From NCBI GenBank assembly GCA_949296075.1, contig CASFNG010000008.1, forward strand, positions 62,001 to 126,000: a stretch of 64,000 bases of DNA. Reading direction: 5' to 3'. The DNA comes from an uncultured Parabacteroides sp. (lineage in GTDB: Bacteria > Bacteroidota > Bacteroidia > Bacteroidales > Tannerellaceae). Positions within the stretch are counted from its first letter, which is position 1, and each line of letters starts with the position of its first letter. The notes under the pieces were generated by a model. That model was not told the DNA's origin. It did no database searches and saw nothing but the letters and a program-made list of their open reading frames with translations. The position numbers and the translations under genes are program-made. Positions 45,588 to 53,918 of this stretch are shown here, piece by piece.

Positions 45588-46682
45588 TCAGCGAATCGCG
45601 ATGCCCTCGATCTCGATCAAAAGCTCCTCCCGGCAGACATCCGCCCACATATAAGAGATCGGGATCCGTAGGCCATAAGCCTCCATGCCCTTGACCGCCT
45701 TCTCATAGTCTGACCTGTTTTTCAGATAAACCCGCAATGTCTCCAATCTCGCGTCTTGAATCAGCTCCGCGATATTCTCCATCGTGATCCGCAGTTGTCG
45801 TTCCAACCCGACCCCTTTCAGGCTCTCTTCGCCCCGGATAGCGGCGGTTCCGGATATATAGATCAGTTTACGATCCCCGAAAGTCATGCTCTTTGCTCTC
45901 TCGAACTTAGGGGTAGTCTTCGTTTGGTTAGCCTCCTCCAATACTTGGTTGGAATAAGCATGGGCCGCCACCTGCAACTTATTATCGATCGGAGTGGCGA
46001 AAGCCTCAGGAGAGGTGAACACCGCGGCATCCACATCTATAAGGATACCCCCTAAGTTCGCGCCGATCCCCGTAGCCGCCGGATAGCCATTCCGCCACTC
46101 CGTCTTCGCGTAAAAAGTGGATCTCACGTTATTGAAAGCCTGGTAATGCTGATTAGCCCCATCAAACGCCGTGATTCGCTCTATATAGTTCCATTGCCGG
46201 ATAATGCTATTCCAGGGGAATCCCTCCTTTCTAAGCACCTCGCCCAATAAACGGAACGAATCCACCGCCTGTTGCTCGATCCCAAAATGAAGCACGTCTC
46301 CATGAAAGCCTCCCGCGAACAGGAACCTGCCCATCGCGTTCTCCAACAAGACATAGGGTATATCCTGATAATGCCGGAACGTAATACGATCCAACGCGTC
46401 AGGGACGTAGCTATGTACCTCTACCACCAAAGGGGCATCCAGCGGAGGCTGGGACACATAACTCAACGCCGGTTCGCAATCTTTATAGTATCTGCGTATT
46501 TTCTCCCGCAACAGGATCCTACGGGACACATATTCCTCGTTGGAACCGGGTGTACCGAAGAACGCCAGCCTAAAAATCACCTCATTGACAGGCAATCGGG
46601 CGATCAACTCATCCACCATCTCGGAAAAATCAGCCGGCTTAGCCGCCAATATCGTATAATGTATCTTCTCGCAATAATTCAT
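45588..46682 (-). CDS. RidA/chorismatase-like (FkbO-type) protein
   Basis: A 364-residue cytoplasmic protein without signal peptide. It is built as two trimeric-fold YjgF/RidA-type halves, like chorismatase FkbO. The C half contains RAKSMTFGDRKLIYISGTAAIRGEES and MENIAELIQDARLETLRVYLK, the RidA core. The N half (AFFGTPGSNEEYVSRR, VEVHSYVPDALDRITFRHYQ) is diverged. Relatives hydrolyse chorismate or imines; which applies here cannot be told. It lies 14 bp after the di-haem propeller gene, so the two are surely co-transcribed. Confidence 0.7.
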   Translation of the reverse strand: MNYCEKIHYTILAAKPADFSEMVDELIARLPVNEVIFRLAFFGTPGSNEEYVSRRILLREKIRRYYKDCEPALSYVSQPPLDAPLVVEVHSYVPDALDRITFRHYQDIPYVLLENAMGRFLFAGGFHGDVLHFGIEQQAVDSFRLLGEVLRKEGFPWNSIIRQWNYIERITAFDGANQHYQAFNNVRSTFYAKTEWRNGYPAATGIGANLGGILIDVDAAVFTSPEAFATPIDNKLQVAAHAYSNQVLEEANQTKTTPKFERAKSMTFGDRKLIYISGTAAIRGEESLKGVGLERQLRITMENIAELIQDARLETLRVYLKNRSDYEKAVKGMEAYGLRIPISYMWADVCREELLIEIEGIAIR

Positions 46683-46696
46683 AGGATTCCCTTTCG

Positions 46697-48472
46697 TTAC
46701 AATGAATTCACATACTCTGTCAACGCCTCGATCTCTTTCTTTGAGACGCGCTTGTCAATCCCGTGCTTATAGACACTGAACACCTCCTCCATAGTAGCTG
46801 CCCGTCCATCGAACAGGTAAGGGGCCGTACGCCACACCTCTATCAAGGTAGGCGTATCCCATCCCTTCTCAAACTCCACATCCTCTCCGATACGGTGCAT
46901 TTTCATGTCAGTATAATAGGGACCGCTATGACATTCCCCGCATTTCAACCGCTCGAATACCTTCCTGCCCTCTTTCGCCTTGTCAGAAAGGTCGCCGTTC
47001 ACCAAATAAGGGCTGGGAACTGGGCGCAAGGACTTCAAGTAGGCGTCCACACATTCCGCCATCTCTTCCTCTGGCTCATAGAACTGGATAAACTTAAATC
47101 CGGCCCGGACCGCCCATTCCGCCGTTTCCCGGATCCCGGAGATCATGCTCGGCGGGGTAACATGAGAGAGCAACAGGCTCTTGCAGTTCTTCGAGTTTCC
47201 CACACCGTCATTCATCAAGTCCCAATTCATGCCATCCGTGCGGGCATCCCCCGGGTGGCAACCATTGCAACTCTGCCAACCTTGATAACAATGATTGGCA
47301 TCGTTAAAATAACGCTCGCCCTTATTCTCCGGGGTTTCCGTACGTTCCGGATTCATATTGACCGCCGATACCTCCAAAGTATTCACATCGATCACATTCA
47401 ATACATCCGCGAAATAGGTAGGCACCAGCAACTTATCCCCAGAGCGCACGAAGTCGCGCGGGCCATTCCCCTGCAAAGGGATCCGCTCGCGGAGCCCATA
47501 TAAGAAATTCAAGTCGTAATCCAGCCTGCTCTTGTCCTTATACGCCTCAAACTTAGCCAACATTCCCGGCTGATCGATCACGCTAACCTCGTGTGTCCCG
47601 CTATGAGTGATGTAGATATGCCTCTCGTCACAATCGATGCTCCATATACCCGCGGCGCCCCGGTCCGGATCATCCACGATCACCGCCCCGACAAATTCCT
47701 GTTTCTCGGTGTCGATCACGCTGAAAGCGCTCGTGTTCATCCATCCTTGCTGGAGCTGAGACGTAGGAACCGTAAAACGTCCCAAATTATGGGATACATA
47801 CACATATTTCCCGTCAGGCGTGATACAGATCCCCCGCAGCGCATTACTTCCATTGGCCAACTGAATATCCTTCACTTTCGAGAAGTCGTCCATCCGTATC
47901 ACGGATACACAAGCAGCCACAAAGTCGAGGTCAGCCCGTTGCGCCGGCAGGAAGTTCGTGACAAACATATATTTCCCATCTTTACTGAGTACGGCGGATT
48001 TCGGCTCACGCAACACCTTCACACGACGGACAACCTTACGAAGCTCCAGATCCACCTCCACCACGGAATTATCGAATTGGTTACAGACATAGACCCATCT
48101 CTTCCCAGCCCCAAACATCGGGTGGCAAGCTCCCGAGCCAGTCGGGATCGAGGCCTCCTCCCTTCCAGAGGCCAAAGACAGGATTCGCAGATGTCCCATT
48201 TTCCCGAAGGTCGTCACATACGCCTTGTCTCCATCCACCAATACGCCCGTAGGTGATTCAGCCAATGGATAAGAACGCAGCAAGGATTTACCGTCCGGGG
48301 AGAACACATCTAACCGGCTTGTCCCTTTTTGCGCCATCAGAAGCTCACCCTTCGCGTTCAACACGACATCTGTCGTAAAGAAAGGCGGGGTACCCGCTGA
48401 CGCGACCATCACGCAACAAGTGGCGAACATGGTCATCAATGATTTCTTGATCAAATATTTTCGAGTGCTCAT
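46697..48472 (-). CDS. Di-haem c-type cytochrome with YVTN beta-propeller
   Basis: A 591-residue exported protein (signal LMTMFATCCVMVASAGT). Residues 30-370 form a YVTN/YncE propeller (RRVKVLREPKSAVLSKDGKY, MFVTNF and similar blades). The C-terminal third is a cytochrome c peroxidase/MauG-like domain with CNGCH at 402-406 and CGECH at 511-515, and ends PYLFDGRAATMEEVFSVY as in di-haem peroxidases. It should receive haem from the CcsBA encoded downstream. An oxidase, dehydrogenase or electron-relay role in the periplasm is likely. It follows the IclR gene by 22 bp. Confidence 0.88.
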   Translation of the reverse strand: MSTRKYLIKKSLMTMFATCCVMVASAGTPPFFTTDVVLNAKGELLMAQKGTSRLDVFSPDGKSLLRSYPLAESPTGVLVDGDKAYVTTFGKMGHLRILSLASGREEASIPTGSGACHPMFGAGKRWVYVCNQFDNSVVEVDLELRKVVRRVKVLREPKSAVLSKDGKYMFVTNFLPAQRADLDFVAACVSVIRMDDFSKVKDIQLANGSNALRGICITPDGKYVYVSHNLGRFTVPTSQLQQGWMNTSAFSVIDTEKQEFVGAVIVDDPDRGAAGIWSIDCDERHIYITHSGTHEVSVIDQPGMLAKFEAYKDKSRLDYDLNFLYGLRERIPLQGNGPRDFVRSGDKLLVPTYFADVLNVIDVNTLEVSAVNMNPERTETPENKGERYFNDANHCYQGWQSCNGCHPGDARTDGMNWDLMNDGVGNSKNCKSLLLSHVTPPSMISGIRETAEWAVRAGFKFIQFYEPEEEMAECVDAYLKSLRPVPSPYLVNGDLSDKAKEGRKVFERLKCGECHSGPYYTDMKMHRIGEDVEFEKGWDTPTLIEVWRTAPYLFDGRAATMEEVFSVYKHGIDKRVSKKEIEALTEYVNSL

Positions 48473-48494
48473 GGTATAGACTTATATCTTTCAT

Positions 48495-49292
48495 TTATTT
48501 CCTGAATCCTAACTCATTCGAGATCTGCGCGGCGACCTCCCTGATTATTTTAGCCGTACTTCGTACCGCCTCATCCGAGAGCCGGTCTTTCGGGCCGGAG
48601 ATCCATATCGCCCCGCAAGGGTATCCCGTATAATTGAATATGGGAGCCCCCACACATATCACGCCATTTAATTCCTCCTCATTATCCAAGGCATATCCGA
48701 GCTTACGCACTTTCTCCAATTCCTTCAGATAAGCCTCCCGCGAGGTAATCGTACGCACGTTATAACGAGGGAATGTCATATAAGACAAATATCGCTCCCT
48801 GACCGTGTTCGGCAAATAGGCCATGATCGCCTTGCCAGGCGCGGAGCAATGCAGCTCAAATGGCTTGCCCGGGGATAAGACAAAGCGAAAGGTATGATGC
48901 CCTTGGGCTTGCTCGATGAAAATCCCCTTCTCCTCTCCCAACACTCCGAAGCAGGCGGTTTCCTTTACCTGATCGCGCAAATCCCGCAAATGAGGTAAAA
49001 CGGTCTCAAGCAAGTTATGCTCGTTCAACGACCTGAAGCCCAACGTCAGCAACTTACGGGAGAGCTTGTATCGTTTCGTGTCCTCATTGAAATTGAGATA
49101 TTCCAACCTTACCAAGGTATTCAATATCCGATAGGCGGTCGTTTGGGATATTCCAAGCGCCGACTTGATCTCCTGCAATGTCTCGCCTGCCGATCGTAAG
49201 GAAAGATACTCAAGAACAGCGATACCTTTCTCTAAATTAGGCACCTTATAATTCTCCTCGTTTTTTTCCATATTTGGCAGCGTGTTTTCCAT
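48495..49292 (-). CDS. IclR-family transcriptional regulator
   Basis: A 265-residue regulator: N-terminal winged HTH (ETLQEIKSALGISQTTAYRI, then NTLVRLEYL) and a C-terminal IclR effector domain (GHHTFRFVLSPGKPFELHCS, APGKAIMAYLP, GVICVGAPIFNYTG). The effector domain binds small organic acids or sugars. It heads the cluster and is probably its regulator. A second in-frame ATG lies at 49271. The bases around both ATGs are a direct repeat (CCAAATATGGAAAA, 21 bp apart), so the operator and start codon seem to be one structure. I give the first ATG. Confidence 0.92.
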   Translation of the reverse strand: MENTLPNMEKNEENYKVPNLEKGIAVLEYLSLRSAGETLQEIKSALGISQTTAYRILNTLVRLEYLNFNEDTKRYKLSRKLLTLGFRSLNEHNLLETVLPHLRDLRDQVKETACFGVLGEEKGIFIEQAQGHHTFRFVLSPGKPFELHCSAPGKAIMAYLPNTVRERYLSYMTFPRYNVRTITSREAYLKELEKVRKLGYALDNEEELNGVICVGAPIFNYTGYPCGAIWISGPKDRLSDEAVRSTAKIIREVAAQISNELGFRK

Positions 49293-49300
49293 ATTTGGAA
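49266..49300 (-). promoter_or_regulatory. Duplicated operator-like palindrome over the iclR start
   Basis: TTCCATATTTGGAA (49287-49300) is a 14-bp near-palindrome with TTCCA/TGGAA arms. A second copy, TTCCATATTTGG (49266-49277), lies 21 bp away, two helical turns. Known IclR-family boxes are palindromes of similar length, so autoregulation is a fair inference. Confidence 0.5.
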
Positions 49301-49319
49301 TCTTATTTCAGGTTTGAAT

Positions 49320-49327
49320 CAAATATA
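49320..49327 (-). promoter_or_regulatory. -7 box of the IclR-headed cluster
   Basis: On the - strand it reads TATATTTG, an exact TAnnTTTG, with a predicted start near 49313, about 20 nt upstream of the ATG. No -33 match was found, consistent with activator or repressor control. Confidence 0.55.
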
Positions 49328-49395
49328 AGGGAGATCACGAGAAACAGAGCATACAATCTGTAAAAAATCCTTAAACAATGTCGTATAACATATTC

Positions 49396-49426
49396 TTGCA
49401 TATATGGGGAGCTTTCTCTACTTTTG
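49396..49426 (+). promoter_or_regulatory. Promoter of the MATE gene
   Basis: TTG (49396-49398), a 20-nt gap, then TACTTTTG (49419-49426): both boxes at consensus spacing. It predicts a start near 49433 and an untranslated leader of about 210 nt. Confidence 0.75.
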
Positions 49427-49432
49427 CGCCAC

Positions 49433-49642
49433 GATTTATAAAAAACATGAGCGGAAAATTAATATTCCATTCCCCTTTTACGACGAACATCCTGTTCATT
49501 CACTGGACGACAAGAGGCTCCACGCTCCCCAGCCCGACGGCCTCTCCAGATTCTTTCTATATATATTAATGTATAATCCTGCCTATCCCGGGATAGGCTA
49601 CGTCCGGATTTTTCCATCGGACAATAAAACAACGTGACTTTC
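49433..49642 (+). other. Long leader of the MATE gene with hairpins
   Basis: The leader contains a 40-codon open frame (from 49447), the perfect palindrome CCTATCCCGGGATAGG (49583-49598), and a GTCCG/CGGAC hairpin just before the gene. No known riboswitch could be recognised. Confidence 0.45.
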
Positions 49643-50992
49643 ATGCGACAATATACGATAGCGAACTATAAACCTTATTACAAATCCTTGGTATCCTTAG
49701 GTGTACCTATCATCATCGGGCAATTAGGCGCCATCATCACCGGCTTGGCGGATACGATCATGGTCGGCCAACATAGCACAGAGGAGCTGGCCGCCGCCTC
49801 ATTCGTAAACAATGTCATCAACGCGTTTATCATACTCGGCACCGGGTTCTCCTACAATCTCACGCCCTTGATCGGGGAAAACTTAGCCATCAACAAGAAG
49901 ATAGCGATCGGTGGTTGGTTGAAAAACAGCTTAGTGGCCAATCTCACCACAACCTTACTGATTGTCTCGGTATTGCTGGCCCTGCTACTGAATCTTGAAT
50001 CCTTGGGGCAACCGGAGGAATTGCTTCCCCTGATCCGTCCCTATTTCACGGTATCCATGTGCTCCATCTTTTTCGTGATGCTCTACAACTCATTCAGGCA
50101 ATTCGTGGAAGGGATCGCCACTCCCTCCGTATCCATGTGGGTGTTACTCGCCGGGAATCTGTTGAACATCATCGGAAATTACATCCTGATCTACGGGAAA
50201 TGCGGAATGCCTGAATTAGGTTTATTGGGAGCTGGAATCAGTACCTTGATCTCACGCATGGTCATGCTGCTTTTGTTCGTGGCCGTATTCATTTGGCGGA
50301 AAGATTATGCCCCTTACCGAGAAGGGTTCGCCCGGATCCGGATCAACCGGCAAAGCTGGAACCGCCTGAACGCCATCGGCTGGCCGATCGGATTACAACA
50401 AGGCTTGGAAGCCGGGACTTTTTGCATCACGGCAATCATGGTCGGGTGGTTAGGGAGCCTTGAGCTCGCCGCCCACCAGATCGCGATCACGATCTCTACG
50501 ATCAGTTTCACGATCTACCTCGGGTTGGGAGCCGCCGTAGCGATCCGCGTCAGCTATTTCAAAGGGGCTAACGATTGGCTCCAGGTTCGCAAGATCTCTC
50601 TCGCGGGAATCCACCTCGCGCTCCTCGTCGTCGCCCTCGTATGTACGATATTGTTCACGTTCCGTTCCGAGTTAGGGTTGATCTTCACGGACAACCTGGA
50701 CGCGAACAGGCTCGTGGTCACCTTATTGCCCATACTTATGCTCTATCAGATAGGAGACAGCACCCAAATCATCCTATCAAACACCCTAAGGGGGCTGGCC
50801 GACGTAAAAGCCATCATGTGGATCTCGTTAGTCTCCTACTTCATCGTGGCCATCCCTTCCGGCTATGGATTGGGATTCGCCTGCCACTGGGGAATATCCG
50901 GGATCTGGATGGCCTATCCGATAGGATTCTTATGTGCCGTATGCCTGTTGGGAAACCGGGTATATCAACAAGTAAAAAGGCATTTCGTGTAG
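49643..50992 (+). CDS. MATE family efflux transporter
   Basis: A 449-residue inner-membrane exporter with twelve predicted helices in two repeats of six. The N half has PIIIGQLGAIITGLADTIMV near residue 20 and NLLNIIGNYILIYG; the C half has LEAGTFCITAIMVGWLG, ELAAHQIAITIS. MATE proteins expel cationic drugs or metabolites using Na+ or H+. The start is the ATG at 49643; a GTG at 49634 is in frame. It is divergent from the IclR cluster, with promoters about 90 bp apart. Whether it serves that cluster is open. Confidence 0.93.
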   Translation: MRQYTIANYKPYYKSLVSLGVPIIIGQLGAIITGLADTIMVGQHSTEELAAASFVNNVINAFIILGTGFSYNLTPLIGENLAINKKIAIGGWLKNSLVANLTTTLLIVSVLLALLLNLESLGQPEELLPLIRPYFTVSMCSIFFVMLYNSFRQFVEGIATPSVSMWVLLAGNLLNIIGNYILIYGKCGMPELGLLGAGISTLISRMVMLLLFVAVFIWRKDYAPYREGFARIRINRQSWNRLNAIGWPIGLQQGLEAGTFCITAIMVGWLGSLELAAHQIAITISTISFTIYLGLGAAVAIRVSYFKGANDWLQVRKISLAGIHLALLVVALVCTILFTFRSELGLIFTDNLDANRLVVTLLPILMLYQIGDSTQIILSNTLRGLADVKAIMWISLVSYFIVAIPSGYGLGFACHWGISGIWMAYPIGFLCAVCLLGNRVYQQVKRHFV

Positions 50993-51040
50993 GCGTTTTC
51001 GGCGGAAACGAGTATTTTTGCCGACAGAAACAGACTTATC

Positions 51041-52390
51041 ATGACAAAACAAGGCTCCATATTGGTCGTTGACGACAACAAAGGAATACTAACCGCCGTA
51101 AAAATGCTCATCAGCCCCCATTTCGAGCAGGTGATCACGGCCTCGAACCCGAACAAGATAAAAAGCATATTGAGTGAGGAGAAGGTGGATGTCGTACTGT
51201 TAGACATGAACTTCAGCGCCGGTATCAACAACGGGAACGAAGGCTTGTACTGGCTTTCCGAGATCAAGCAGACCGATCCCTCCATACAAGTGGTGCTTTT
51301 CACCGCGTACGCGGACATCGATCTCGCCGTACAGGGAATCAAGCGAGGAGCTTCCGACTTCGTGGTGAAGCCTTGGGACAACACTCGGTTGATAGAGACC
51401 TTGCGAGCCGCCTACCAAGCTCGTTCCGTCGAAGGGAAAACGGCCGACCCTACCCCCAAGGCGATCGCCCAAGGAGGCGGTATGTTCTGGGGATATAGCG
51501 AAGCCATGAGGCAGATTCGCTCCCTCGTGGAGAAGGTCGCCAAGACGGATGCGAATATATTGATCACGGGAGAGAACGGGACCGGGAAAGAGATGCTCGC
51601 CCGGGAGATCCACCTCCTGTCAACCCGGCAAAATGGTCCTTTGATTCCCGTGGATATGGGGGCGATCACGGAGACTCTTTTCGAGAGCGAACTGTTCGGT
51701 CATGTCAAGGGAGCCTTCACCGATGCCCGCGCCGACCGAGCGGGAAAATTCGAGGCGGCGGACAAGGGCACCCTATTCCTCGACGAGATCGGGAACCTGT
51801 CATATCACTTGCAGGCCAAATTGCTCACCGCCTTGCAGCGCAGGAGCATCACCCGGGTGGGGAGCAACACCCCTATCCCGGTGGACATCCGCCTGATCTG
51901 CGCCACGAACCGGGACTTGCGGCAAATGGTAGCGAAAGAGACGTTCCGGGAAGACTTGCTTTACCGGATCAACACCATCCATATCGAGATCCCGCCCTTG
52001 AGAGAGCGTCCGGAGGATATTGTCCCGCTATCCGAGATCTTCATCGACAAATATGCCCACCTTTACGGGAAAAAGGCTCCGTCGCTTTCCGACGACGCGA
52101 AAGAGAAACTGAGATCCCAGCCCTGGTTAGGCAATATCCGAGAACTGGAACATACCGTGGAAAAGGCGGTTATCATGGCCGATAGCCACTCCTTGAGAGA
52201 ATCCGACTTGGATTGCCCCACCACCGCTCCCGCCCCGGCAAAGGATGACATCACCACACTTGAGGAGATGGAGTATAACATGATCAAGGCGGCAATGGAC
52301 AAGTTCGGAGGCAACCTGTCGCTCGTCGCGAACCAGTTAGGCATATCGCGCCAGACACTCTACAACAAGATCAAGCGGTATGGCTTATAA
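51041..52390 (+). CDS. Sigma-54-dependent response regulator (NtrC family), second
   Basis: A 449-residue regulator: a receiver (D55 in VVLLDMNFS), an AAA+ domain (Walker A GENGTGKE at 177-184, then FLDEIGN) and a Fis-type HTH (NLSLVANQLGISRQTLYNKI). The sigma-54 contact loop reads GAFTDA (224-229). It is followed 60 bp later by its cognate kinase. It is 48 bp after the MATE gene, so readthrough is possible. Phosphorylation by the kinase at 52451 should license open-complex formation at sigma-54 promoters that I could not find in this window. Confidence 0.94.
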   Translation: MTKQGSILVVDDNKGILTAVKMLISPHFEQVITASNPNKIKSILSEEKVDVVLLDMNFSAGINNGNEGLYWLSEIKQTDPSIQVVLFTAYADIDLAVQGIKRGASDFVVKPWDNTRLIETLRAAYQARSVEGKTADPTPKAIAQGGGMFWGYSEAMRQIRSLVEKVAKTDANILITGENGTGKEMLAREIHLLSTRQNGPLIPVDMGAITETLFESELFGHVKGAFTDARADRAGKFEAADKGTLFLDEIGNLSYHLQAKLLTALQRRSITRVGSNTPIPVDIRLICATNRDLRQMVAKETFREDLLYRINTIHIEIPPLRERPEDIVPLSEIFIDKYAHLYGKKAPSLSDDAKEKLRSQPWLGNIRELEHTVEKAVIMADSHSLRESDLDCPTTAPAPAKDDITTLEEMEYNMIKAAMDKFGGNLSLVANQLGISRQTLYNKIKRYGL

Positions 52391-52450
52391 GGGAACTTTT
52401 CCCCTCCGTTTCTCCCCGGGAACCCACATTACTATTAAAAGACCATCGTC

Positions 52451-53767
52451 ATGAAAAAGATCCATCAATCCCTTCCCTTCCAGTTTCTCCTGTTCGCCGT
52501 ATCGGTAAGCATGGCGACCTACACCCTGTTGGAGAACCGTTTCTTATGGATCCTTCTCCCCGCGATCCTGTTGGGCGTGTATGCCATACAAGCGATCCTC
52601 CGCCTGTTCAAGAAGAACGCCCAAAAGGTCGCCTATATGTTCGACGCGATCGACAACAACGACTTCGCCTTCAAATACGCCACCATCGGTCACTCATCCG
52701 ACGACAAGATGGTCAACGAGTCGCTCAACCGGATCACGCAGATCCTGTTTCAAGCGAAAGCCGAGGCGATCCAGCGGGAAAAATATTACGAACTAATCAT
52801 GAGCCAGGTCAACACGGGGATCATCGTGGCTGACGACAAAGGATATATTTACCAGACAAACCGGGAAGCCTTGCGGCTGCTGGGCATCAGCATCTTCACG
52901 CACGTAAGGCAATTAAGCCGGATAGATGAGACCATAGAACGAGCGATCGACCAGGCCCGCCCCGGAGAGAAGCAACAGGTCTCATTCGTCAACGAGCGAG
53001 GGACGGTCTATCTATCGCTACGTGTCTCCGAGATCACCCTTCAAGGGAAGCACCTGCGCATCATCGCCATCAACGACATCAACAACGAGCTCGACAACAA
53101 GGAGATCGATTCCTGGATACGGCTGACGCGCGTCTTGACGCACGAGATCATGAACTCCGTCACGCCCATCACCTCACTGAGCGACACCTTGTTATCCATG
53201 TATCCCGACGCGAACAAGGAAATACACGACGGATTGGAGACGATCAGCGTCACCGGGAAGGGACTGATCTCGTTCGTCGAGTCGTACCGCAAATTCACGC
53301 ACATCCCCACCCCTCATCCCTCCTTGTTCTACGTAAACAAGTTCGTCGAGCGGATCATCCATTTAGCGTGCCACCACGATGAGTACCCCAAGATCTCGAT
53401 CCAAGTCGAGGTAAATCCCGACGACCTGATCCTGTATGCCGACGAGAACCTGATCACGCAAGTGATCCTGAACCTGCTGAAAAACGCGATGCAAGCCATC
53501 GGCAAGGAGCGAGCCGACGGGAAGATCTCGATAAAAGCCTACTGTGATCCCAACGAGGCCGTGATTATCGAGGTCAGCAACAATGGCCCCGCCATCCCCC
53601 CTGAGGAGCGCGACCATATCTTCATCCCCTTCTTCACCACCAAGGAGGGCGGTAGCGGCATCGGGCTATCCATCTCCAAGCAAATCATGCGGTTATCCGG
53701 TGGAAGCCTCACGCTCAAGAGCGGGACGGGTACACGCCAGACAACCTTCGTGCTGACGTTCCCATGA
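52451..53767 (+). CDS. Sensor histidine kinase (NtrB/PAS type)
   Basis: A 438-residue kinase: two close membrane helices at about 10-24 and 31-50, a PAS domain (about 113-215, NTGIIVADDKGYIYQTN), HisKA with H231 in LTHEIMNSVTPI, and HATPase_c (NLLKNAMQAIG, GGSGIGLSISKQIM). The periplasmic loop is only a few residues, so it senses within the membrane or cytoplasm. It pairs with the regulator at 51041. A direct repeat of AGGATTTTCCA follows the stop. Confidence 0.93.
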   Translation: MKKIHQSLPFQFLLFAVSVSMATYTLLENRFLWILLPAILLGVYAIQAILRLFKKNAQKVAYMFDAIDNNDFAFKYATIGHSSDDKMVNESLNRITQILFQAKAEAIQREKYYELIMSQVNTGIIVADDKGYIYQTNREALRLLGISIFTHVRQLSRIDETIERAIDQARPGEKQQVSFVNERGTVYLSLRVSEITLQGKHLRIIAINDINNELDNKEIDSWIRLTRVLTHEIMNSVTPITSLSDTLLSMYPDANKEIHDGLETISVTGKGLISFVESYRKFTHIPTPHPSLFYVNKFVERIIHLACHHDEYPKISIQVEVNPDDLILYADENLITQVILNLLKNAMQAIGKERADGKISIKAYCDPNEAVIIEVSNNGPAIPPEERDHIFIPFFTTKEGGSGIGLSISKQIMRLSGGSLTLKSGTGTRQTTFVLTFP

Positions 53768-53778
53768 CACCATCCCCG

Positions 53779-53810
53779 AGGATTTTCCATTTCCACGGCA
53801 GGATTTTCCA
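53779..53810. repeat. Direct repeat AGGATTTTCCA, 21 bp apart
   Basis: Two exact 11-bp copies (53779-53789 and 53800-53810) downstream of the kinase gene, with near-palindromic GGA/TCC ends. They may be binding sites for the mntH promoter (TATCTTTA at 53856-53863), or belong to the same dispersed family as 45478-45555. Confidence 0.45.
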
Positions 53811-53918
53811 GAAACATGACGAGGCTAAAATCAAGCTTTCCCGTGAAACATTTCGTATCTTTACATTGTTTCATTAAGTTAATACAATAACAATATACCA
53901 AACAAACGAGATAAAGAG

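Noticed and set aside
51041..53767. Sigma-54 promoters (TGGCA-N-TTGC) for the two NtrC-type regulators
   Set aside because: I looked in the nearby intergenic regions and saw no site with both elements at the required spacing. A genome-wide profile search would be needed.
53768..53918. Manganese (yybP-ykoY) riboswitch before the Nramp gene
   Set aside because: The promoter-like box leaves a leader of about 50 nt, and none of the conserved loop motifs is present.
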